Origin: Thamnocephalis sphaerospora
Lineage: Eukaryota > Zoopagomycota > Zoopagomycetes > Zoopagales > Sigmoideomycetaceae
Direction: 5' to 3'
DNA length: 26,059 nucleotides
Assembly (NCBI GenBank): GCA_003614735.1
Contig: KZ992621.1
Location: forward strand, 1 to 26,059
In this document: one piece after another, positions 9,813 through 19,673 of the stretch
Numbering within the stretch: the first letter of the stretch is position 1
How the letters are laid out: the number at the start of each line of letters is the position of its first letter
The notes under the pieces: generated by a model
What the model was told of the DNA's origin: nothing
The model's database searches: none
Seen by the model: the letters and a program-made list of their open reading frames with translations, nothing else
Translations under genes and position numbers: made by a program

Positions 9813-9831
9813 TGTGTGTGCGTGTGTGTGT
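9813..9831. repeat. (TG)n dinucleotide repeat
   Basis: TG/GT tract with one interruption (TGTGTGTG CG TGTGTGTGT). Confidence 0.85.
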
Positions 9832-10057
9832 AGATAAACGGTAAACACAGTGGCAGTGCAAACAAAACAGCAGGGTGGTGAGGCCATAGCGGCAACAACT
9901 AGGCGCGAAAAGAATAAACGTGAGCGCAATAAGTGACATGACAGAACGGCAGCAGCACGCAAATGCATCTAAGCGGGCGCCGATCGGATAGATGGGTGGC
10001 ACGCGCACACGCGCGCGTCGATAAGGGCGTGGGTGCACGCAGGATAAGAAAGACAAA

Positions 10058-11968
10058 CTAACGGGTCTGGCCGAATGCGCCCAGCGCAGCAAAGCCAGTG
10101 CGATCCAGAATGTGTGCCGAGGAAGCACGACGGTGGCGCCGGCAGGCGCGCAGATCTTCGGCCGACGACGATAGCGTCATATTGCCCTCTTTGGCCGCTG
10201 CGCGCAGGGTCAGCCCCGACAGCGATGGCGAGGCAAAGGTGGGCAGCGAAAAGGCGTGAGTGCGTGCTGTTTTGAAAGCAGGCAGTGATAACCGCTTGCT
10301 GGCGCTTCGAACGCCACGGCTGTTGCCGTTGCTGTTGGCGCTGTCGTCGCTTTTAGTACTGCGCAGACGGCGCGGCAGCAGTCCGCAGTTGAAGGACCAT
10401 TTTGCATCACGCGAGCTCTGAGGCTTGAGCATGGGAGAACGCTCGCCAGTGGCGACAGTCAGGCTGGATGCTTCGTCGATCGCCTGGTCTAGCCGCCCTT
10501 TGTCAGTTGCTGCAGCGTGTGTGCTGCAGCTCAAAGTGGCGGCCAGTGCGTCGCGGCAGACGGCCGGCGTGAGTGTGCAGCGCACAGTGGTGGTGTCGGT
10601 GCGTGAGAGCACGGCGTCTAGACCGCCTAGAGAGCGCAGCCGGTGACGCGCTTCCCATAGCTCCAGGCGCGCATCTTGCTGCTGTGCAGCTGTGCGCGTC
10701 ATCTCTTCCCAGGCAAAGACGTTGTCTTCGTCGTCACCGTCATCAGGCCAGCTGGCATCGTTGGGCTGGAACAGCTCGGCCGACGGATCAAAGACGGTGC
10801 TGTAGGCGTTTTGCCGTGCATAGGCCGACTCGGAAACAGAGCGGCCTAGAGCCTGGCTTAGATCGCGGCGCGTGCCAGTCTGTGCCTCAGGATCAAGGTG
10901 CATCCACGGCGGCAGCGATGCATCATTGGCTGACGAGGTCGGCTGCTGCTGCTGCTGCGTGAGAAAAGAATGATCGACTACTGCCAGCGACCGGCGCCGA
11001 CGCCAAGCGTGCACACCGGGCGGCGATGTGCTGAGAATCTCGGTCGACGCCTCACATGCCGGCGCCGCATCCTGAGCGGGGCAGGCACCGTCGCTATCAT
11101 CTTCCACCTCGAGCAGCGTTTCATCCGTGATGGTGCGACGCATGCGCGAGGCGGCAATGGGATAGTCGCCAAAACCGGTGTCGGTGCTGGAGGTCACTGA
11201 AATGGCACTGTCGCGTGCTCGCCGGTACGCATGCTGCGTCCGCGTGGGCAATGCCGATAGCGGGGGTGACTGCGGCGCGTTGGGAGATGCTGGCGCAGGC
11301 GACGGCCACGGATGGCCGCTGGGTCCTGCTCGCAGCGGAAAGTCAAACAGGAACGAGTCTGAGCCACGGCGACGCGGGAACCGTGGCGAGTAGGTGGTGT
11401 GGGCTGGTGAGCCGCGATGGCCATGCGACGCTGCCATCGTGGCCGATGTCGTCGATGGCACCGCAATGGGCATGGGCCGGGACCGACGGATCACATTGGC
11501 TGTGGTGGCTGTCATTGGCTGCGGGCTGTTGTCGCTGTGCGCCGTGAGCAACGCGCTCGTGTGCAGCACCGTCTTGGTCGGCGGCAGCGGTGATGTGGGC
11601 GGCGTGGCCAGATGGGCGGTGGCAGCGGCGTTGTGTGCAGACAGACGAGGCGAGTCATAAGCGCCAGAGGACACGTGACCCGAATCTTCGCTATGCTGGC
11701 GATGAGAGCGACGCATGGAAGCGTCTCCGACAATACCAAAGGTAGCGCCTGACGGCGACTGCTTTGGGAATCGAGGCATACTTGGCAGACGGAAGCGTCC
11801 TTCAGATTGGGAGCGGCCGCAGTTGTCCATAAGCGGACCAGCGACGGGCGCTGCCGCAGATGACGGCGTTGCTGCATCGCCGGCCGTCGTTTCGGGCCTG
11901 CTGGCACGACGACGAGCGCCGACGGAAAAGAAGCGCGCCGCCAGAAAGCCACCGTTCAGAGACGTCAT
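10058..11968 (-). CDS. Ser/Pro/Arg-rich disordered protein, possible signalling scaffold
   Basis: Single-exon ORF of 636 aa with ATG at 11968; I recognise no catalytic family. The protein is mostly low complexity (Ser, Pro, Ala, Thr, Arg), with no signal peptide or membrane segment. It is dotted with basophilic phosphosite motifs (RRRGSDS at 200-206, RMRRTIT at 276-281, RRRRSLAV, RRHRRASS near the C-terminus). A Gln run spans 338-342, an acidic stretch SWPDDGDDEDN comes before residue 420, and a likely helix around 417-450 (FAWEEMTR to LWEARHRLRSL) is the most order-like part. Islands MPRF (64-67), FLF with LRAG (206-215) and RTITDETLL (278-286) recur in order in the 948-aa protein. Length, ATG start and uninterrupted frame support it being real; the role of regulated scaffold is inference. 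Confidence 0.75.
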   Translation of the reverse strand: MTSLNGGFLAARFFSVGARRRASRPETTAGDAATPSSAAAPVAGPLMDNCGRSQSEGRFRLPSMPRFPKQSPSGATFGIVGDASMRRSHRQHSEDSGHVSSGAYDSPRLSAHNAAATAHLATPPTSPLPPTKTVLHTSALLTAHSDNSPQPMTATTANVIRRSRPMPIAVPSTTSATMAASHGHRGSPAHTTYSPRFPRRRGSDSFLFDFPLRAGPSGHPWPSPAPASPNAPQSPPLSALPTRTQHAYRRARDSAISVTSSTDTGFGDYPIAASRMRRTITDETLLEVEDDSDGACPAQDAAPACEASTEILSTSPPGVHAWRRRRSLAVVDHSFLTQQQQQPTSSANDASLPPWMHLDPEAQTGTRRDLSQALGRSVSESAYARQNAYSTVFDPSAELFQPNDASWPDDGDDEDNVFAWEEMTRTAAQQQDARLELWEARHRLRSLGGLDAVLSRTDTTTVRCTLTPAVCRDALAATLSCSTHAAATDKGRLDQAIDEASSLTVATGERSPMLKPQSSRDAKWSFNCGLLPRRLRSTKSDDSANSNGNSRGVRSASKRLSLPAFKTARTHAFSLPTFASPSLSGLTLRAAAKEGNMTLSSSAEDLRACRRHRRASSAHILDRTGFAALGAFGQTR

Positions 11969-12557
11969 ATTGACGAGGCGTAATCAGACGCGGCGGCCAA
12001 GCCTTTGGACGAATGCGCGTTGCACTGCAGCAATGTTCGCTGAGCGTGCGCGCTTTCTCTGACCCGTCGGTGCAGGGCGGACAACGTGACCACGTACAAG
12101 TACGACGTGAGCCGGCAATGAGGCTACAGCCGTCGCGAATAGACAAGCAAATATAGACGGGCGTAGAGATGATGTATGAACAAGAGTTGAGTGACGATGG
12201 CGTGCCAGCGCTTTACGCTTGCAAAGGTTCACGCTTTTGCTGACGGTGTGCGGTGGATGGTGGTGGGCAGCAGCAGTACGCAGTAAGCGGTGGCAGCGTG
12301 CAGTGAAGCGGCCTAATACAAGCTGTGCGACAGCGTGTGCGGCAGTGGCAATGCAGGTAGGGTGTGGACTAGAGACAGGTGGCGAGGCAGACCATGCACG
12401 CAGCCAGCGCCAAGTGGGGTATCGACAAGTATACACGTTAGTAACAGTGCGTAACGGATGTGTGGTAGTGGGGTAATGGCACAATGGCGGATGCGTAGTA
12501 CGGAGTGGAAACGGATAACGGCGCAGACACCAGCAGCGTAAAAAACAAATAGCGTAG

Positions 12558-12577
12558 GAGAGAGAGAGAGAGAGAGA
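12558..12577. repeat. (GA)10 dinucleotide repeat
   Basis: Perfect (GA)10. It reads CT on the minus strand and lies about 590 bp upstream of the 636-aa gene's ATG, in its probable leader or promoter. Confidence 0.9.
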
Positions 12578-13373
12578 AGTGCTGATGGATTGGCGGTGCA
12601 AACTAGGGTCCGGGCTGGCGATGAAGCTAGCTGAACAAGGTACACGCTCAACGTTGAAGCGGCGTCAGCGGAAAGGGTGGCGGAGGTGGAGTAGAAGCAG
12701 CAGTTGGAGCGGTCTTTTTCGGTACGTGGCTTATGATAAGCGATCACGACAGTGATACGACGACCAGCTTGGAGCGGAAGGGGAGAGGAGAAGGAGGAGA
12801 AAAAGATGGAGGATGGAGGAAGGGGAGGCCAGTGATCAGGCGATGGTGAAAGGAAAGGAGCGTGGACAGCCGGACAAACACACTGGAAAAGAGAACAGCA
12901 CGGCAGTGGCGGCTCAGAGATGGCCGCGAGCAGCGTGCGGTTAAAAGGATACGGCATTAAACGGGCGAGCGGGCCGATGACAAAAAGCATGGCGTCGGCC
13001 GACTGTTCTTATGACCACCTGTGCTCGGCTGTGCGCGCACCGGCGGCAAGCGTAGCACCAGGTACTGCGTGCGCGCACCAGCGACGATATCAAAGGAGAC
13101 TGCAGCGGAGCACAGCAAAGCGTACGTGCGCGTGCAGACGCAACATGGTCTCGACCAGTCGCCGACGAGCAAGCGCAGCGATAGTGCAACGCCCGCAGCA
13201 CCGCCGTAGCGCAGCCGGCCGACGGATCAAAATAGATGACGCCACAAAAGCGCCATGAAGCGGGGCAAGTTGCATAGTGGACGAGCTGGCGCCTGCGCTG
13301 GGGTTGCACAAACCCAGACACCGCAGCAGCAACGATCAGCGCCGATGGTGTGTGCGTTTGCACAATAGCGTCT

Positions 13374-13405
13374 GTCCGTCCGTCCGTCCGTTCGTCCGTC
13401 GGTCG
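13374..13405. repeat. (GTCC)n tetranucleotide repeat
   Basis: Eight 4-nt units: GTCC x4, GTTC, GTCC, GTCG x2. The drift to GTCG matches the unit of the array at 15011. Confidence 0.9.
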
Positions 13406-13784
13406 GCCGATTAGCCGACTGGGCAGTGCATCTACCGGCGGTTATCCACGCACGTTGCCATTGCCACGGAAGCGAACCCGGCTAGCAAATGGCATTCACG
13501 TACCGCTATCGTGGCGCAGCACGCGACGAGGCGAATTTGGGCGCAAATGGCGCGAGCACGCGCACACTGCTCGCCCTTGGCACATTATCAAGGCGCCAAC
13601 CTCTTGGGCAACCGCAACCATGAACAAACGCAAACAACGGCATTGGTCGCTTACTTTTTCAAAGCACTTGAGCGTGCAGGCGTAGTTATCGTAGTGCGCA
13701 GCGACCAGTGCAAGCGCAGAAAAGGCGGCGGTGGATGGACAGGAATAGGTGTAGGCGGTAGTAATGGCAATGGCGATGACAGTA

Positions 13785-13805
13785 GTGAGAGTGAGAGTGA
13801 GAGAG
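13785..13805. repeat. (GTGAGA)3 hexanucleotide repeat
   Basis: Three perfect GTGAGA units followed by GAG. Confidence 0.85.
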
Positions 13806-13968
13806 TAATGAGCGGATAGCACGCGGATTAGACAGCGTGCCGTTGCAGGATGAGCAGCGCGCAGAGTGCGATGGCACACACACACAATCAAAGAGCAAAC
13901 GCTGGCAATAAAGTGATAAAAGATGGCAATGAAGGTGATGGTGGGCGATGCGAGCGAACATGCGGAGA

Positions 13969-13974
13969 TATAAG
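13969..13974 (+). promoter_or_regulatory. TATA-like element in the gene-poor region
   Basis: TATAAG on the plus strand, 168 bp before the ATG of a 29-codon frame with a hydrophobic leader. There is no other evidence of a promoter. Confidence 0.2.
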
Positions 13975-14049
13975 CCTGGCGCCGATGTGAGCCAAAGAGG
14001 AGAGCAGCAGCAGAAGGAGATTAGACTGATCGAAGGATGCAGTATGTTA

Positions 14050-14072
14050 GCGAACGAGCGAACGAACGAGCG
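14050..14072. repeat. (RCGA)n tetranucleotide repeat
   Basis: GCGA, ACGA, GCGA, ACGA, ACGA, GCG: a 4-nt period with purine alternation at the first position. Confidence 0.85.
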
Positions 14073-14136
14073 GCGGCTGCAGTCCTGCCGCGCGTGCCGT
14101 ACGAATGCGCCGCCCAAGGAAGGCACCATAGCGGCG

Positions 14137-14226
14137 ATGGCCTTCGCACGGTCTCTGCTGCTGCTGCTGCCCTTGCTATGGCCATTCGCGCAGTGGGATA
14201 AGCATGCAGACGATTACCCAAAGTAG
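14137..14226 (+). CDS. Possible 29-aa peptide with signal-like leader
   Basis: ATG-initiated 29-codon frame. It starts MAFARS, followed by a hydrophobic core of Leu, Pro, Trp and Phe (LLLLLPLLWPFAQW), and ends in a short polar tail DKHADDYPK. This has the outline of a signal peptide, though almost nothing would remain after cleavage. The leucine core is partly a CTG repeat. A TATAAG lies 168 bp upstream. It may be chance or the first exon of a longer gene; no clear donor was found. Confidence 0.15.
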   Translation: MAFARSLLLLLPLLWPFAQWDKHADDYPK

Positions 14227-15010
14227 ACGCCAGTCTATGGCTCCATTACGTGGGCGCGTGCGGACACGACCATGCGACGTGTGCACTCGCGGCATGCATG
14301 CAGACGACCGCGCCGCTAGCCGCAGTGGTGGCAAACGGCCGCGCTCTCACACCCTCCATGCACCGTAGCCATGGCTGACCTGCATGTCGTCGGTCGTGAC
14401 TTTTGGCGTGTCGTTGGCTGTCTCAGGCCACATTCACCCATCCACACACATACTCTCGCTGCTCAGACAATAATAGGTCCACGTCGGCGACATGCCACTC
14501 CGTCGGAAGATCTCGCGCGGCCGACAGGCCAGTGCGGGCCAGTGTCATAACTGACGCAAGCGCAAACGCGCGATGCTATTCTAGTCCGACGGCCAGTGTG
14601 CCACATCTACGCATCCAGCTGCTGTTGCTGCCGCTAGACAAGCACTGGTCTGTTTTCACCGCAGTTGGCATGCGGACCGCGTGTAGTCTCCTGCGCAGCC
14701 GGCTTCGTGCAGGGTACGCCAGCAGGTGTGGCCAGCCAGAACCTTCAGAAACCTGCCGGTCTGCCTACCGCCCAGACGCAGCGCCATGACCATTCATCAC
14801 AGCGTGCATATACACTGGACCGGAAACGCAGCTCCATCGGTGCAAGACCGTCACCCGACCTCGAACATCTTGCAGCAGTTCTCATCGATGCATTGTGTGC
14901 TGCTCATTGGTCTGCCTTTTCTATTCGACCTTGTATGCACTTGTTTCCCTTGCGAGCACATGGCCGCTAATGAGCGATGGCATGTCATGGCGACCCGCGC
15001 TGTAGCATCC

Positions 15011-15029
15011 GTCGGTCGGTCGGTCGGTC
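15011..15029. repeat. (GTCG)n tetranucleotide repeat
   Basis: Four perfect GTCG units, then GTC. The unit is shared with the tail of the array at 13374. Confidence 0.9.
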
Positions 15030-16682
15030 ATCATGGGGTCTAGACGGCCTAAAACCAAATCTACCCTTGGCAAAAGCGTTGCTGCCTCCGGCTGAAACCT
15101 CCTAGACTGGGCAAAAGGTGCCACAGCGTGGGCGGCATGAGAGCAGCGTGCATGTCCGCTGAGACGTGTGTGTATGTGTGTGCGCCTGCATGCGCGGATT
15201 CCAACAGGGCTACGGCAGCGCATTCGCATCTATTGACCGGTGAAGCAGCATGTTGCCATCGGCTGGGAGTGTGTCGATGTCATGCTACATACATGGTGCT
15301 GGCAAAAGTGCATGTTTCTTGGCATGCTGCAGCGCATCGTTGCTTGCGGGGCGCAGATAATGTTGTTCTGCCAGAACCCATCGATGACGTACGGTAGACC
15401 TCAGAGCCTTCTAGAACGTGTCGCATAGATGTCAGATGGTACGCGAATAGTCTCCTGACATGTCATTGTTTGCATGCGCTTGTCAACCACAGCAACACTA
15501 GACATGCTGCTACAGAACACAGCGTGGTCGCATGTGGCACCCGCATGTCAAGCAAGGAGCGAATCCAGGGTAATCTTGTCAACCTCACGTCGGTCCGTCT
15601 GCCGTGTCGCACTTGCAGCAGCTGCAGCATGCCGCACATGTTGACGCCGCAGCATCCACCGCAGATGTGGCGAAACGCCATGAGCCATTTTAAGCGTCAT
15701 GAGCTATTTTCATGCCACTACGTTTTCCTTTCACGCTACTGTTCCACATGACTAAACAAAGCAAGCATACATTGAGATGAAACACAGCATGCTGCGGATA
15801 CACTAGTTGGCCCACCGACCGCCAGCGTTCGTTCCTATGTACCGCCGTCTCTTTGCGGTAGGCTGTTTCATGCATACCTTATCTTTCGCTCGCCAACCAT
15901 GCCTCGGTAGTTCTCGCGCGTTGCTTTTCCATTGCTCGCTCTCCTACACTTCCGCACCATACTGCATTTACCCTACAGGCACGTCGCGGCCATTCCCGCG
16001 CTCTGCTGCAAGTTCATCGCTCTTACCGCATCAGCATCAACATTGTCACTGGCCAGCAGCAGGTCTGCCGGCTCCCCTTCTTCGGCCACCGCCGCCACAG
16101 TAACAAACAGTATATCCGTGGTGCCGGCCGCGCTTTGCGCCAGGCTGTCTTTGGAAGTGCAACACGCTGTCCTACGTTCGTCGAACGCTGAACGAATTAG
16201 CAGCAAGGCACACGCTTTGCGGACACCCACTGATCGTTTTCTTTTATGCCGCACAGGTACGCTACACTAGCGTCAGAAACTACGCTGCCTGGTGTGTGAT
16301 ACCGCGACACCACCGCCTTGGCCAGCCAGACGCTACTTGGACTGGCAAAGCGCCTGCCAGCCTCGTCCTTCCACCTGTTTCCTATTGCCTGCGCCCGTTT
16401 GTTCACTCCTAATTCATTCTTGTCTGCCAACGCTGGCCTTTAGCACGGCCATCTGCGGCCCCACGACCTGCTGCTTGCTGCTGCGTACGCCTGCTGCTGG
16501 GTTCAGACCCCATTGTCCACGCATTCGCCTACCTTCCAGCGCCCTTCATTGTTCTTGCCACGCGGGCTGTGGTCGGTGTGGCCTGCATTATTCACCCACA
16601 CCTTGCCCTTTTGATACGCATCCTCGGTGGTGTACAGCATTCGTGTTGACCTGGTTCTGCTGGTCAGCCTCCGCTAGACATA

Positions 16683-19529
16683 ATGCAAACGACGACGCCG
16701 GCTGTTTCGCTGGCCGCCGCCACTGTCTCGCGTCGCACGCACCAGGTACCCGCTGGTGTGCGCGAGTGGCAGAACGGCGGCATGCTAGCTCAGGCTAGGA
16801 ACGAAACAACACCAACGACGACAGCGACGACACATTTAAGCGACGCATCAGAGCTACCGTGCGTGGCCTCTCATTCCAATGTTGATCAGCACACCATGCA
16901 CCCAGACGTTCCCGCAGGTCGCGAACGCCGGCTAGGCGTATCCTCGACCCGTTCTACAGAGGAGTTACGTTTGCAACGTACGCCGCAGCGCTCCACATCA
17001 CTCAGTCGTCGACAGCCGCAGAGCCGTCCCATCGATGCTTCGCTGGCATCCCAGCTGCTGCCGCAGCGTATGATGCTCAATGACGAGGTGGTTCAGAAAA
17101 GTCGCACATACCCGCCTACTCTGTTACCGTACAATGGCAGTGCATCAAATGCTGAGGTGCGTGGACGTCCGCATAAGGTACCCAACGATGCGCAAATGCC
17201 ATTGTCCAAGGATGAACATCTGCAGCCAAAAGTATCCAGTACCACAACGCCGCAGACTGCCGCCGCCGCTAGTGCGCAGCATATGAATCAACATCTCTCG
17301 CCAATGTCCGAGCATCTTTCCGGACTTTATGCTCCGCCCTTCATGTCCATTGAGTCACTTTTATTGCGCAATCTTCACAAACACCAGAAGCAAACGGAAC
17401 TCGGGCACAAACCAAAGAATGCCCAGGCCGGCGCCCGCCTGCACAAGCCGTTACGGAATGTACTCATGGCAGATGATGTTGCGCTGGCGGGTACCAGTAG
17501 CGACAGTAAGACGCTGCCCCCGGGCCCAGCACCAGTGCTGCCACCGCGCTCCTCTTCGCTGACGGATACCCTAACGGCGAGAATCGTGCCCATAAGACGT
17601 AAACACATTAAGCGTACTGGACGTGTAGAGCACACCAGATTCGCTTCAGTTGACCATCATGTGCTGCGCATTGACACTTCCGAGGCGGTTACAAGCGGCA
17701 CAGCAGGTGGCTCGCAGCAGACAATGCCTCAAGACGCACCTCGACTTGTGCGAACGCATGAGCGCAGCCAGTCACACACCACGATGCGTGACATACAGTC
17801 GTTGAACAGACCACGGGACACGTTGGTACCGCCTGCCATGCCAGCTTCGCAACTCAAAGCTGGTCAACATGGGCGCTTGCAGGAGATTACGCTGCCCATC
17901 ATGTCACCGCTGAGCCCGCTCCTGAACGATCACAGACTTGGTGTCGGCAATACCAAGGTGGCAGCTAGTGGCGCAGGTGCCGCGGCAGGCACAACAATTT
18001 TGCCCGAAGCATACAAAGTCGCTTCACCCGTCCATGACGACGGTCTCAAACGCGACAATTCAAGGCCGGTTCACGAGTCAACGTCATCCGTCGCACAAGG
18101 AAACACGGGGCCAGTGCCGGTGGTTGTTACGGCAGCCGCGGAGACCGCGGCACTCGGAAAATCCCAGCACGGTCAGGGCGTTGAGCAGAATGAGGGCAGC
18201 CCCAGGGATTTGACATGCTTAGACTATTACTACGAGGATGAGGACGAGGAGGATGAGACGCAGGGCGCGTACAGCGACAGTGAAATCGACGACCTGCGGC
18301 AGGCGTCTATTCGTCGAATCTCGGCGCTGATGCCTAGATTCTCGCTGCCGGACAGCATGACGATGGCCAGCCCGGATGCTATGGCGAAGAATACGTCCGC
18401 CTACTGGATGGACATGACGACGCGCGACAATGTGCCACGGCCGAACGAGACCCACGTAGCGAACTTGACGGGGCTGACGAGGGTGCTCCCGTCGTTGCTG
18501 TTGGATGTACCGCCGCTCCCCATGCACATGTCGGCCCTTGATAGTCTGTATGAGGTGCAGTCCAATGGCAGCGCCCGGTCGACGTCACAGCCGTCACCTG
18601 GACTAGTCGCCTCAAAGGCCTTTTGGCGCCAGTCGCTGGCCGTCGACAGTCAGCGCTTATCGCTGCGACCTGCTGCTGCTGCTGCCACTGCCGCGCACCT
18701 GTCGGCTGCACGTTCCGCCGCAGACCACCAGCAGCCCGACATGACCGCTGCCACGACCATTGCATCGGTGACAGCTCACACGCTCACATCGGAGATGTAC
18801 CGTGCAGACGATGACGACGCACCAGCGACGCCGCCGGTGCCGTCGCTTTCGGCGCTGTCCCCACGTCGACTGCAGTATGTGGATCCCGGTCTGCCGTCGC
18901 CGGTGCCCAATGTGCCGTTGGACGCCCAGTCGTTCATGAAACATTGCGTCTGGCTGGACGAGTGTATGCGACGAAAGAGTCGGATACGGCGCAGTCGCCC
19001 GCGTTTCCTCTTTTCCAAAGTGGCAAACGCACTCCGCGCTGGCATCAACGACGGCCGGTTCGACTTTGACGCCGAATGGACAGCACCAGGCGGTGTAAAG
19101 TCCCCGCCGCCGCAGCGTATTACACCCTGGGACAGCGTGGCACCCGTCATGCGCATCCGCTCGCTACGTCGTTCGCGGTCCATTGGAGACGACTGGCTGC
19201 TGCAGGAGCTAAGCAGCGGCAGCTCGTCAACCGTAACGGCAGTGGACAGCGAACCGATGCAGTCACGCCAGATATCTCCGTTGCAATCGTCGTCAAGGCC
19301 GCCGGCAAAGCATTCGGCTACGTCGACGCGTACCAAGTCGCCTCGTGACGCGGTACACCGAAAGCCGCGGTCGTCTAGCAATAGCAGCAAAAAGTCATCC
19401 AAGCCGGACCGCAGAAAGGAAGCCGTCAAAACGGCCGAGCTGAAGGTGCTTGAAGCGCTAGGCCTGAACGCCAACTATCGGCGCAACGACCAGCCACGCC
19501 AGCGCTCGAGGCGCAAGGGCACGTCATGA
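16683..19529 (+). CDS. Large Ser-rich disordered protein, possible signalling scaffold
   Basis: Single-exon ORF of 948 aa with ATG at 16683; no known family recognised. Most of it is low complexity, rich in Ser, Thr, Pro, Arg and Gln, with no signal peptide or membrane segment. Landmarks: an acidic cluster from residue 514 (DYYYEDEDEEDE), directly followed by the basophilic site SIRRISALMPRF (MPRF at 550-553); then a more order-like block at 747-850, with FMKHCVWLDECMRRKSRIRR, PRFLFSKVANALRAG (773-787), FDFDAEW and RSRSIGDDWLLQEL (830-843). The C-terminus is Ser/Lys/Arg-rich, with a short helix-like KTAELKVLEALGLN. Density of RRxS-type motifs suggests kinase regulation (inference). The long pyrimidine-rich upstream stretch resembles a leader. 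It is divergent from the 636-aa gene and converges with the DUF7707-type gene (144 bp apart). Confidence 0.8.
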   Translation: MQTTTPAVSLAAATVSRRTHQVPAGVREWQNGGMLAQARNETTPTTTATTHLSDASELPCVASHSNVDQHTMHPDVPAGRERRLGVSSTRSTEELRLQRTPQRSTSLSRRQPQSRPIDASLASQLLPQRMMLNDEVVQKSRTYPPTLLPYNGSASNAEVRGRPHKVPNDAQMPLSKDEHLQPKVSSTTTPQTAAAASAQHMNQHLSPMSEHLSGLYAPPFMSIESLLLRNLHKHQKQTELGHKPKNAQAGARLHKPLRNVLMADDVALAGTSSDSKTLPPGPAPVLPPRSSSLTDTLTARIVPIRRKHIKRTGRVEHTRFASVDHHVLRIDTSEAVTSGTAGGSQQTMPQDAPRLVRTHERSQSHTTMRDIQSLNRPRDTLVPPAMPASQLKAGQHGRLQEITLPIMSPLSPLLNDHRLGVGNTKVAASGAGAAAGTTILPEAYKVASPVHDDGLKRDNSRPVHESTSSVAQGNTGPVPVVVTAAAETAALGKSQHGQGVEQNEGSPRDLTCLDYYYEDEDEEDETQGAYSDSEIDDLRQASIRRISALMPRFSLPDSMTMASPDAMAKNTSAYWMDMTTRDNVPRPNETHVANLTGLTRVLPSLLLDVPPLPMHMSALDSLYEVQSNGSARSTSQPSPGLVASKAFWRQSLAVDSQRLSLRPAAAAATAAHLSAARSAADHQQPDMTAATTIASVTAHTLTSEMYRADDDDAPATPPVPSLSALSPRRLQYVDPGLPSPVPNVPLDAQSFMKHCVWLDECMRRKSRIRRSRPRFLFSKVANALRAGINDGRFDFDAEWTAPGGVKSPPPQRITPWDSVAPVMRIRSLRRSRSIGDDWLLQELSSGSSSTVTAVDSEPMQSRQISPLQSSSRPPAKHSATSTRTKSPRDAVHRKPRSSSNSSKKSSKPDRRKEAVKTAELKVLEALGLNANYRRNDQPRQRSRRKGTS

Positions 19530-19673
19530 TCGTGGTTGTCGCCGATGGCCATTGTGTTTTATAAATTCACTTGTATTAGCACGCGCGACTGTGACAGACC
19601 ACGATGCCAGTGGGTTAGAATTATTTACTGCAATACTGGACTAGTAGCGAGCGGATACCGATTGCGCTACAAC

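Larger units (their letters stand above)
6770..10057. other. Gene-poor, microsatellite-rich 3.3 kb region
   Basis: The left part (to about 7385) is probably 5' UTR and promoter of the Kha1-like gene. From about 7.4 to 10.05 kb I find no gene I can support. Frames of 100-260 codons exist on both strands, but most start at GTG, TTG or CTG and their products are skewed to Arg, His, Ser and Cys with no recognisable domain, as expected of G+C-rich noncoding DNA. The region carries several microsatellites, a palindromic TTTATATAAA at 9605-9614, and one small ATG-initiated Leu-rich ORF (8014-7883). The right end is 3' flank of the 636-aa gene. Confidence 0.6.
11969..16682. other. 4.7 kb gene-poor region between divergent disordered-protein genes
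   Basis: No gene can be supported here. The ends should be long 5' regions: around 12.78-12.85 kb the minus strand is strongly pyrimidine-rich, as leaders of minus-strand genes often are, and 15.9-16.68 kb is pyrimidine-rich on the plus strand ahead of the 948-aa gene. The middle holds short tandem repeats, mostly of 4-nt units, and a plus-strand TATAAG at 13969. Frames up to 225 codons occur (12990-12313, minus), but their products follow the base skew (Leu, Ser, Pro, Cys). One 29-codon frame at 14137-14226 begins with a signal-peptide-like segment. Confidence 0.6.

Noticed and set aside
9487-10128. 213-codon minus-strand frame
   Set aside because: Begins inside the 3' end of the 636-aa gene in another frame without a clear ATG; Cys/His/Leu-rich product with no family.
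12313-12990. 225-codon minus-strand frame with an ATG
   Set aside because: Lies in a pyrimidine-skewed stretch; the product simply follows that skew (Leu, Ser, Pro, Cys) and shows no domain or compatible splice structure. More likely leader or promoter DNA of the 636-aa gene.
16500-16515. T-arm-like GGGTTCAGACCCC, possible tRNA
   Set aside because: The loop lacks the conserved A at position 58 and no acceptor, D or anticodon arms can be built around it.
16292-16798. 168-codon plus-strand frame ahead of the 948-aa gene
   Set aside because: Pro/Cys/Leu-rich product reflecting a pyrimidine-rich leader; overlaps the start of the real gene in a different frame.
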